Assembly (NCBI GenBank): GCA_002409725.1
Contig: DHOI01000088.1
Span: 31,079 to 44,123, forward strand
Length of the DNA: 13,045 nucleotides
From: Christensenella sp. UBA5394
GTDB lineage: Bacteria > Bacillota > Clostridia > Christensenellales > CAG-138
Direction: 5' to 3'
Shown here: positions 6,748-12,625 of the stretch, one piece after another
Numbering within the stretch: position 1 is the first letter of the stretch
Layout of the letters: each line of letters begins with the position of its first letter
Translations under genes and position numbers: made by a program
The notes under the pieces: model-generated
The model's database searches: none
What the model was told of the DNA's origin: nothing
Seen by the model: only the letters and a program-made list of their open reading frames with translations

Positions 6748-7533
6748 TTATATCGTCATCGGCAGGCAAACCTTCACCCGCCGCTGATCGCGCTTTAAAG
6801 CGATATCCGCCAGCTGGATATCGATGCCGTACAGAGTGCGCAAGGTCTCCTCTGTGAGGATGGCATCCGGTGCGCCCAAAGCGAAATATCCATCCTTGCC
6901 CACGGCCAGCACTTTGTTGGCGCACAAAAAGGCATGGCCCGGCACATGGGTGATCATTACGATGGTGTAGCCCAAACCGGCGAGTTTTTTCACTTGGGCC
7001 AGCACACGGGTTTCGTTGCCGTAATCGAGGTGGGCGGTAGGCTCGTCCATCACCAAAAGCTTGGTGTTTTGCGCCAAAGCCCGGGCGATCATCACCATTT
7101 GCCGTTCGCCGCCGCTCACCTCAGTGTAATCCCTCTCTGCCAGGTGATCGATGCCCAGGAGGGCCAGCTTTTCATCGGCCGTATCATAATCCGCCTTGCC
7201 GGGGGAGGATAACTCGTGCATATTGGGATTGCAGCCCATCACCACCACATCCCGCACCGCATAGGGAAAGGGCGGGATATGGCCCTGGGGCACATAGGCC
7301 ACCATGCGGGCAAACTCTTTGGGCGTATTGGCGTGATAATCGCTGCCGTTCACCACAATGGAGCCGCCAAGGGGTTTCAAAAGGCCGAGGATGGTTTTAA
7401 ACAGGGTGCTTTTGCCGATACCGTTGGAGCCGATCAGGCAGGCGATATCCCCCTTCTCAATTTCAAAGGACAGGGGGCCGATCACGGGCTTATTCGGCGC
7501 ATAGCCGCAGATGAGATTTTCTACCTTGATCAT
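6748..7533 (-). CDS. ABC transporter ATPase, FepC/BtuD class
   Basis: This is the ATP-hydrolysing subunit of a metal-chelate importer, 261 residues. All motifs are intact: Walker A GSNGIGKST (35-43), Q-loop Q83 in YVPQGH, signature VSGGERQ (139-145), Walker B LLVMDEPT (159-166), D-loop HLD (168-170) and switch histidine H196 in MITHVPGH. The layout and the sequence RDVVVMGCNPN after the Q-loop are those of the FepC/FhuC/BtuD family. The gene is translationally coupled to a small upstream ORF by an ATGA overlap and lies 20 bases before the binding-protein gene. No FecCD-type permease, the obligate membrane partner, is present on either side. The ATPase must therefore work with a permease encoded elsewhere, or the system has lost it. 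Family certainty is high; substrate unknown. Confidence 0.92.
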   Translation of the reverse strand: MIKVENLICGYAPNKPVIGPLSFEIEKGDIACLIGSNGIGKSTLFKTILGLLKPLGGSIVVNGSDYHANTPKEFARMVAYVPQGHIPPFPYAVRDVVVMGCNPNMHELSSPGKADYDTADEKLALLGIDHLAERDYTEVSGGERQMVMIARALAQNTKLLVMDEPTAHLDYGNETRVLAQVKKLAGLGYTIVMITHVPGHAFLCANKVLAVGKDGYFALGAPDAILTEETLRTLYGIDIQLADIALKRDQRRVKVCLPMTI

Positions 7534-7727
7534 GATACGAACCCCTTTTTAGAGCGGCCGTTTCCTTTATCAAATTTGTGGCGAATACGGATATCAAGCA
7601 TGTGTTTTGGCTGTTCCTGCCAGCCTGCGTCGTTTTGCTGCCGATGTGCCCGAAGGTGAACAACAATCGGCAGCAGCGCCAGCCATCCGGCGCGCAGGCT
7701 GCCTTTTATTTCATTATCCAAATCCAC
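7530..7727 (-). CDS. Small ORF in the permease slot, possible permease remnant
   Basis: The frame runs from GTG 7727, with AAGGTGG about 5 bases upstream, to a TGA at 7532-7530 that overlaps the ATPase ATG (ATGA). It encodes 65 residues. The N-terminus (about residues 9-23, GSLRAGWLALLPIVV) is hydrophobic, resembling the start of a FecCD permease's first membrane segment. It then turns hydrophilic (HLRAHRQQ) and ends in a basic tail (RSKKGFVS) like a permease C-terminus. A consensus promoter stands 50 bases upstream. One reading is a permease gene that lost its middle and shifted frame; another is a leader or coupling peptide for the ATPase. The position, ribosome site and overlap are seen; the remnant idea is inference. 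I do not recognise a family. Confidence 0.35.
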   Translation of the reverse strand: MDLDNEIKGSLRAGWLALLPIVVHLRAHRQQNDAGWQEQPKHMLDIRIRHKFDKGNGRSKKGFVS

Positions 7728-7749
7728 GTCCACCTTCCGCGTTATTCTT

Positions 7750-7778
7750 TTGCAAAGCATACGATAATCTGATATGAT
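7750..7778 (+). promoter_or_regulatory. Promoter of the MoeA/DUF364 arm
   Basis: On the plus strand TTGCAA (7750-7755), a 17-base spacer and TATGAT (7773-7778) form a good sigma-A-type promoter, about 95 bases before the MoeA-like start. Its -10 box overlaps the -10 box of the leftward promoter on the opposite strand, so the two cannot easily be occupied at once. Confidence 0.55.
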
Positions 7779-7787
7779 TATATGTAT
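7759..7787. promoter_or_regulatory. Shared operator-like dyad
   Basis: ATAATC (7764-7769) and GATTAT (7776-7781) are perfect inverted repeats around TGATAT. Allowing one bulged base and one mismatch, the arms extend to ATACGATAATC and GATTATATGTAT. The dyad covers the -10 boxes of both divergent promoters, where a single repressor would silence both arms. It does not match the 19-base Fur, MntR/DtxR or ModE consensus closely. The repeat is seen; repressor binding is inferred. Confidence 0.5.
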
Positions 7788-7805
7788 CCAAACGGAATAT
7801 GTCAA
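7777..7805 (-). promoter_or_regulatory. Consensus promoter of the ABC arm
   Basis: On the minus strand TTGACA (7805-7800) is followed by exactly 17 bases and TATAAT (7782-7777), a perfect sigma-A/sigma-70 promoter. Transcription should start near 7770, giving about 235 bases before the ATPase start, most of it filled by the 65-codon ORF. The -10 box lies inside the dyad at 7759-7787. Confidence 0.8.
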
Positions 7806-7875
7806 TCATACACGCAATATCTCCGGGTTTATCTATAGCGAACGAATAAAATAATGGGAAAGGTAATAAAGGACG

Positions 7876-9123
7876 ATGGCTTTGCAAAAAGAAATTATCC
7901 CAAAGCGGGGCGAAATGGTACGCTTGATCCTGGAACACGTACGTCCCATCGGGCGGGCAGAGCTGATTCCCTTCGACCAGGCCTGCGGCAGGGTCTGCGC
8001 CGAGGATGCATACAGCAGCAATACTCTGCCCAACCGGCCCGTGAGCCGCTTTGACGGCATCGCCGTACGCTTTGCGGATTTCGCGGCCGGCCCGCCGGAT
8101 ACCGCAGGCTGGCGTGAAGGCCTAGAATATGCCTATGGCAATACGGGCATCGCCCTGCCCGAGAGCTACGATACCATGATCCCCATCGAGGATGTTACCA
8201 TACATGAAGTGGGCATCGAGGTGCGCGCGCAGCCCAAATACAGGGGCGAAATGGTGAACGCCGTCGGTGAAAACCTACGAAAAGGCGAGCGGCTTATCGC
8301 CAAGGGCGAGGTAATCGCACCGGCACACGTAGGCCTGCTGGCAGCCGGGGGCGTTGCCGAGGTGTGCGTATTTGCCAAGCCCCGGGTGGGCGTGATCCCC
8401 ACCGGGGATGAACTGGTGCCGCCTACTACCGATGTAGCGCCCGGCAAAAACGTGGAGACCAACAGCTATATGATCGCGGCTTATCTGGAAGGCTGGGGCG
8501 CTATGCCCTGCCGCTACCCTATCGTGCGGGATGATCCGCAGGCGATCCGGGCGGCCCTCCAAAATGCCCTAAACGAGAACGACGCGGTAGTCATCATCGC
8601 CGGCTCTTCCCTGGGCACCAAGGATTATACCCTCCGTGTGCTTGGAGAGATGGGGGAGGTGGTCGTGCCCCAACTGGCCCACGGGCCCGGGCGTAAGAGC
8701 AGCCTTTCAGTGGTGGGCGGCAAGCCGGTGCTGGGCGTTGCCGGGCCGCCGCTGGGCGCGCAAATCACCTGCGACCTCTATCTGGCCCCTTTTGTGAGCG
8801 CGCTGCAGGGCCTGCTGCCCGTGGAAATGCGCACGCTGGAAGTGATCGCGGATGATGCCTTCCGGCCCCACGAGGTGGATTTTTGTGAGCGGGTACATAT
8901 TTATCAGGCAAAGGACGGCTATCATATCCGCTCTGCCTTTGCCCCCAAGACCACCCGCGCCCAGATGCAGGCCCTGGCAAACGGCAACTTTTATCGGGTT
9001 GCCGGAACCGCCTGTGCGGCGGGGGGAAGGACCACCGTGGAGCTGCTTTGTCCGCCGGAATACCTGCCGGAGGGGGATATGCTGACTGAAATTTTAGGAG
9101 AGGATGTGAAGCCCTATGCATAA
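7876..9123 (+). CDS. MoeA-like molybdopterin molybdotransferase homologue, divergent
   Basis: This 415-residue protein has the full MoeA layout. Classical MoeA inserts molybdate into adenylylated molybdopterin to finish Moco. Recognisable pieces are SRFDGIAV (57-64, usual form SAMDGYAV) with aspartate D60, VGVIPTGDELV (171-181), NSYMI (196-200), and a MoeA_C-like end from about residue 325. Two core motifs are altered: GGVSVGxxD is AGSSLGTKDY (242-251), and the PGNP loop after GGKPV is AGPP (289-292). These changes lie in the substrate pocket, so it may act on a different pterin or metal ligand, or have another role. ATG 7876 follows AAAGGA closely. Its end overlaps the DUF364 gene by 8 bases, indicating tight coupling. 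The family call is firm; that it makes Moco is doubtful. Confidence 0.8.
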   Translation: MALQKEIIPKRGEMVRLILEHVRPIGRAELIPFDQACGRVCAEDAYSSNTLPNRPVSRFDGIAVRFADFAAGPPDTAGWREGLEYAYGNTGIALPESYDTMIPIEDVTIHEVGIEVRAQPKYRGEMVNAVGENLRKGERLIAKGEVIAPAHVGLLAAGGVAEVCVFAKPRVGVIPTGDELVPPTTDVAPGKNVETNSYMIAAYLEGWGAMPCRYPIVRDDPQAIRAALQNALNENDAVVIIAGSSLGTKDYTLRVLGEMGEVVVPQLAHGPGRKSSLSVVGGKPVLGVAGPPLGAQITCDLYLAPFVSALQGLLPVEMRTLEVIADDAFRPHEVDFCERVHIYQAKDGYHIRSAFAPKTTRAQMQALANGNFYRVAGTACAAGGRTTVELLCPPEYLPEGDMLTEILGEDVKPYA

Positions 9124-9916
9124 TCCCTGGAAGCTGTATGATGAGCTGATCGAAGGAATCCCAGCCGAACCTACGATCAAATATTACCAGGGTGGCTACA
9201 ATTGGAGCCGGGTGGTTTCCAGCGAGGATAGCATGGGCTTGGCCATGACCATCCCCATGATCACGCGGCCGGCGCTTTTTCATGATCCCACCCTGGCAGG
9301 CAAGCCCTTGCGGGAGGCGGCCCAATTGGTGAAAAGCTGGAATTTTGTGGAGGCCGCCTTAGGCATGGCCGCCATTAACAGCTGGTATAACCAGCCCAAG
9401 CGGGCCGAAAGCTGCGGCTTTGTGCATCCCAACGTAGCCAACGGCCTACGCGAGGCATTCGATGTGTATTTTGAAGAAGTACAGGGCAAAAAAGTATGCA
9501 TCGTCGGCCACTTCCCCTTCATCGAAAAGCGCTTTAGCGGTTACTGCGACCTTTCCATTCTGGAGCGCAACCCGGACATGGGGGATTATCCCGACCCAGC
9601 CTGCGAATACATCCTGCCCGAGCAAGACTATGTGTTCATCACCGGCAGCACCTTTGTCAACAAGACCCTGCCGCGCCTATTGGCCCTTTCGCAAAACGCC
9701 CGGGTGGTGATCGTCGGCCCCAGTACGCCCCTCGCGCCCATCCTCTTCGAGCGCGGCGTTTACGGCCTCTCCGGCTTTACCTCCACCAGCATCGACAGAT
9801 TGGAGGACGCCTTGCGCGGCGCCAGTAACATGACCCTCTTCGACGCCGGGCTGATGGTGGATCAGATGCGGGTGGGAAGGTTATCATGCTCGACGTATCC
9901 GTCGGGAGGTAGATAA
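9116..9916 (+). CDS. DUF4213/DUF364 protein, proposed heavy-metal chelation
   Basis: The 266 residues follow the family of Desulfitobacterium DUF364 proteins (PF04016). These have an enolase-N-like domain (DUF4213, about 1-95) and a Rossmann-like DUF364 domain (about 120-256) for which structural work proposed heavy-metal chelation. Matching segments are REAAQLVKSWNFVEAALGMA (66-85), GKKVCIVGHFPFIEK (124-138), CDLSILERNPDMGDYPDPA (144-162), EYILPEQDYVFITGSTFVNK (164-183) and VGPSTPLAPILFERG (200-214). The start overlaps moeA by 8 bases (ATGCATAA). The final 12 or so residues (RLSCSTYPSGGR) do not look like the family end. Another frame over the same DNA reads GGKVIMLDVSVGR, closer to the usual GxKVxI ending, so a late frameshift is possible. 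The domain itself is complete. Confidence 0.85.
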   Translation: MHNPWKLYDELIEGIPAEPTIKYYQGGYNWSRVVSSEDSMGLAMTIPMITRPALFHDPTLAGKPLREAAQLVKSWNFVEAALGMAAINSWYNQPKRAESCGFVHPNVANGLREAFDVYFEEVQGKKVCIVGHFPFIEKRFSGYCDLSILERNPDMGDYPDPACEYILPEQDYVFITGSTFVNKTLPRLLALSQNARVVIVGPSTPLAPILFERGVYGLSGFTSTSIDRLEDALRGASNMTLFDAGLMVDQMRVGRLSCSTYPSGGR

Positions 9917-10093
9917 AGAGGCCGGCGCAGAGCGGCTCGATGGAAAACCCACGTAGGGGATGTTGAAAAAGCGGTGGCGATGGCCGGGATTGACTTTATC
10001 CTCAATGTGGTGCTTAATAAAGAAGGCCACGCCGTGGCGGGGCATCCCGTGCAGGCACACGGGGAAGGATACAAGTTCGGCAATGTGCTTTAG
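9897..10093 (+). pseudogene. LarA-like (nickel lactate racemase family) fragment
   Basis: Two frames in series give a LarA/DUF2088-like segment. From 9897 the sequence reads IRREVDKEAGAERLDGKPT to a stop at 9954. From 9959 another frame reads GDVEKAVAMAGIDFILNVVL, then NKEGHAVAGHPVQAH, to a stop at 10091. The order RLxGNP...DVxxAAxMAGxDFILNVVLN...AGHPVxAH is that of the middle of nickel-pincer lactate racemase homologues, usually over 400 residues long. Only about 60 residues remain, with a frameshift between the halves and no start or C-terminus. The fragment abuts the DUF364 stop, so a deletion probably brought them together. It cannot be functional. The family match is by eye but covers several conserved positions. 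Confidence 0.5.
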
Positions 10094-10183
10094 ATGCGCT
10101 TTTTAGCCTTGGCAGGCATAAGACGGCGGCCATCGCCATGGCGCTCGAGGAGAGCGAAGCATTATATCGAAGCTTTTGTTGAA

Positions 10184-10198
10184 TTATAATAATTCTCA
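10184..10198. promoter_or_regulatory. Malic enzyme -10 box within PerR-like dyad
   Basis: TATAAT (10185-10190) lies 22 bases before the malic enzyme ATG, probably as the -10 box, though its -35 (TTATAT at 10162) is poor. It sits in GAATT-ATAAT-AATTC (10181-10195), a 5-base dyad. The 15 bases from 10184 agree with the PerR box TTATAATNATTATAA at 12 of its 14 fixed positions. Part of that match is simply the -10 box, so regulation by a Fur/PerR protein is only a possibility. Confidence 0.35.
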
Positions 10199-10212
10199 AG
10201 GAGAAATAAAGT

Positions 10213-11388
10213 ATGGATTATGCCAAAGAATCCCTGCGGCTACATGAACAATGGCGAGGCAAGATCGAGGTGATCGCCAGCGTGCCTACCAAAGATAAAA
10301 CCGATCTGTCCCTCGCCTATACCCCCGGCGTGGCGCAGCCCTGCTTGGAAATTCAAAAGGATGTGAACAGGAGCTATGATCTGACTCGGCGCTGGAATAT
10401 GTGCCTCGTGGTATCGGATGGCACAGCGGTTCTGGGCCTTGGCGATATCGGCGCGGAGGCCAGCATGCCGGTCATGGAGGGGAAGTGCGTCCTCTTTAAA
10501 TCCTTTGGCGATGTGGATGCGTTCCCAATGTGCATCAAGAGCAAGGATGTGGATACCATCGTGGAAACGATCTACCAGATCTCCGGCTCTTTTGGCGGCG
10601 TAAACCTGGAGGATATCGCCGCGCCGCGCTGCTTCGAGATCGAACGCAAGCTCAAAGAGCGCTGCGATATCCCGATCTTCCATGATGACCAGCACGGCAC
10701 GGCGGTCGTGACCTTGGCGGGCCTTGTCAACGCGCTCAAGGTCGTAGGCAAGAAAAAAGAGGATGTGAAGGTCGTTTTCAACGGCGCAGGCGCTGCCAGT
10801 GTATCCATTACCAAGCTACTGCTTTCCGACGGCTTTGAGCATATCACCATGTGCGATCGCACCGGCATCATATACCAGGGCCGCGAGAAGGGCATGAACG
10901 CCGTTAAGGAAGAGATGGCGAAGATCACCAACCTGGAGAAGAAGCAGGGCAGCCTGGCCGACGCGCTGGTGGGCGCGGATGTATTCATCGGCGTTTCTGC
11001 TCCCGGCACGGTTACGCGGGAAATGGTGCGGCCCATGGCGGATCAGGCGATCGTGTTCGCCTGCGCAAACCCCACGCCGGAAATTTTCCCGGACGAAGCC
11101 AGGGAAGGCGGCGCTACGGTGATCGCGACGGGCCGGAGCGACTTCCCGAACCAGGTGAATAACGTGCTCGCGTTCCCAGGCATTTTCAGGGGAACCTTCG
11201 ATGTGCGCGCCTCGGATATCAACGACGAAATGAAGATCGCGGCGGCCTATGCCCTCGCTGGGCTCATTTCCGATAGCGAGCTAAGGGCGGATTATATCAT
11301 CCCCGCTTCCTTTGACCCGCGGGTCAGCAAGGCCGTATCGGCGGCGGTCGCCGAGGCCGCGCGAAAGAGCGGCGTCGCCAGGATTTAG
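10213..11388 (+). CDS. Malic enzyme (oxaloacetate-decarboxylating)
   Basis: The enzyme converts L-malate to pyruvate and CO2 with reduction of NAD(P). It is the short bacterial form without the phosphotransacetylase tail, 391 residues. The catalytic residues are visible: Y36 in LAYTPGVAQPC, K91 in MEGKCVLFKSFGDVDAFP, metal ligands E133-D134 and D158-D159 in FHDDQHGTAVV, the nucleotide loop FNGAGAAS (189-196), N286 in ACANPTPEIFPDEA, and NQVNN (313-317). Asp215, at the end of the second Rossmann strand (TMCDRTG), would favour NAD over NADP, but cofactor choice needs assay. AAGGAG lies 9 bases before ATG 10213. The gene stands alone, with a strong terminator directly after it. Upstream lies LarA-like debris on the same strand, so lactate/malate metabolism may once have been linked here. 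Confidence 0.95.
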   Translation: MDYAKESLRLHEQWRGKIEVIASVPTKDKTDLSLAYTPGVAQPCLEIQKDVNRSYDLTRRWNMCLVVSDGTAVLGLGDIGAEASMPVMEGKCVLFKSFGDVDAFPMCIKSKDVDTIVETIYQISGSFGGVNLEDIAAPRCFEIERKLKERCDIPIFHDDQHGTAVVTLAGLVNALKVVGKKKEDVKVVFNGAGAASVSITKLLLSDGFEHITMCDRTGIIYQGREKGMNAVKEEMAKITNLEKKQGSLADALVGADVFIGVSAPGTVTREMVRPMADQAIVFACANPTPEIFPDEAREGGATVIATGRSDFPNQVNNVLAFPGIFRGTFDVRASDINDEMKIAAAYALAGLISDSELRADYIIPASFDPRVSKAVSAAVAEAARKSGVARI

Positions 11389-11398
11389 GATCACGGTC

Positions 11399-11435
11399 AA
11401 AAGGGCGCGTGCGGGTTTCCCGCATGCGCCCTTTT
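11399..11435 (+). terminator. Rho-independent terminator of malic enzyme
   Basis: A 17-base stem (11399-11415 with 11419-11435, one G-T position) around a TTT loop is followed by TTTTT. It begins 10 bases past the malic enzyme stop. The other strand also has four T residues, so it may work weakly in both directions. Confidence 0.9.
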
Positions 11436-11461
11436 TCGTTGGCATAGATCCTTTCCGTAAT

Positions 11462-11486
11462 AAAGGCCCCGCAACGCGGGGCCTTT
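11462..11486 (-). terminator. Terminator of the sugar ABC operon
   Basis: AAAGGCCCCGC (11462-11472) and GCGGGGCCTTT (11476-11486) form a perfect 11-base stem with a 3-base loop. On the minus strand it is followed by TTTATTA and lies 43 bases beyond the stop codon of the binding-protein gene. It stands back to back with the malic enzyme terminator. Confidence 0.8.
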
Positions 11487-11529
11487 GACGGTTGTAGCTT
11501 CCATTCGGTTGCGCCGGTTTCCGTGCGGA

Positions 11530-12555
11530 TTAATACACATCTTTCCAGTCGGCAATGTTGGTGGCATCGAAACGGAACGGAGGCCCAATGATGATCTCTG
11601 TGCCGCCGTCGCCGGCCTCGGTCACGACATACTCCGTGCCGTTGGCCGCGGTGAACTTACCGCCGACCTTGCCGTCGAGACCGTTGTTGACCATCTCAAG
11701 CATCGTGTAAGCGGCCACCTTGCCCACATCGATCGGGTTCCAGAGGAACATATAGGGGCAGGCCACATCGCCTTCGCCCATGAACTCGGCCATCTCGGAG
11801 GGAAGGCCGAGGCCGGTGATGATGAGCTTGCCCTGCAGGCCGCTATCCGTAACGACCTTGGAGGCGGCGGCGATACCAACGGTGGTGGGCGCGCAGATGA
11901 CCTTTAGGTTGGGGTAATTGCCGATCAGCGCCTGGGTTTGGTCAACGGATTTTTGGAACATATCGTCGCCATAGGCGACTTCTACCAGGTTCATGCCGGA
12001 ATACTTGCTGTCCTTGAGGATCTCCTTCATCGCGTCGATCCAGGCGTTCTGGTTGGTAGCGGTAGAGGTGGCGGAGAGGATGGCCCAATCGCCCGAGCCG
12101 CCGGTGAGGTCATACACGGCGTCCACGAGACCTTGGGCAACCTGCTGCACGCCCGCCTGGTTGATGTGGGTCAGGCGGCTGGCTGGGTTCACGGAGGAGT
12201 CCATGGAAACGACCTTGATACCCTTGGCCATGGCCGCCTTGAGGGCGGTTTCCAGCGCGTCGGGGTCGTTGGCGGCCACGGCAATGCCGCTCACGCCCTG
12301 CGCAACCAGCTCGTTGATCAGGGTGATCTGGGCCTCCGCGGTGATCTCGGCGGGGTACTTGACGATAACTTCCGCACCGGCGGCCTTGACGACTTCTTCA
12401 AAGCCGGCTGCCATCCGCTCCATGTAGGGGTTACCAGCGGATTTGGCGATGATGGCGTAGGAAGCCGATGCGGCAGCCCCCTCCGTGGGCTTCGTGCAGG
12501 CGAACGCCGTGAGCGCAAGCACGAGGCACAGTACGAGTACAATCAGTTTTTTCAT
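11530..12555 (-). CDS. Sugar ABC transporter binding lipoprotein, RhaS-like
   Basis: This 341-residue lipoprotein is the extracytoplasmic sugar receptor of a CUT2-class ABC importer. A signal peptide ends at LTAFAC with C20 as the probable lipid site. The periplasmic-binding-protein type 1 fold (Peripla_BP_4) follows: YAIIAKSAGNPYMERMAAGF (33-52), VSGIAVAANDPDAL (88-101), VVSMDSSVNPASRLTHINQA (115-134), TNQNAWIDAMKEIL (167-180), APTTVGIAAASKVV (222-235), TGLGLPSEM (247-255) and FLWNPIDVGKVAAY (270-283). The last three are close to rhamnose-binding RhaS of rhizobia (an ABC receptor, not the E. coli regulator of that name); LsrB autoinducer-2 binders are the nearest alternative. The start has GGGAGGGAG upstream. 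The permease gene lies 70 bases upstream, with a hairpin between, an arrangement that often boosts receptor over membrane subunits. Confidence 0.85.
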   Translation of the reverse strand: MKKLIVLVLCLVLALTAFACTKPTEGAAASASYAIIAKSAGNPYMERMAAGFEEVVKAAGAEVIVKYPAEITAEAQITLINELVAQGVSGIAVAANDPDALETALKAAMAKGIKVVSMDSSVNPASRLTHINQAGVQQVAQGLVDAVYDLTGGSGDWAILSATSTATNQNAWIDAMKEILKDSKYSGMNLVEVAYGDDMFQKSVDQTQALIGNYPNLKVICAPTTVGIAAASKVVTDSGLQGKLIITGLGLPSEMAEFMGEGDVACPYMFLWNPIDVGKVAAYTMLEMVNNGLDGKVGGKFTAANGTEYVVTEAGDGGTEIIIGPPFRFDATNIADWKDVY

Positions 12556-12583
12556 TGTTTTCTCCCTCCCATTTTGTTTAATA

Positions 12584-12605
12584 TAAACACGCCTAATGGT
12601 GTTTA
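12584..12605. repeat. Inverted repeat between permease and binding protein
   Basis: TAAACAC (12584-12590) and GTGTTTA (12599-12605) form a 7-base stem with an 8-base loop in the 70-base gap between the two genes. There is no T run. It probably acts as an mRNA-stabilising or attenuating hairpin that raises the ratio of receptor to permease. Confidence 0.4.
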
Positions 12606-12625
12606 CTTGACCGGATATGACCGCT

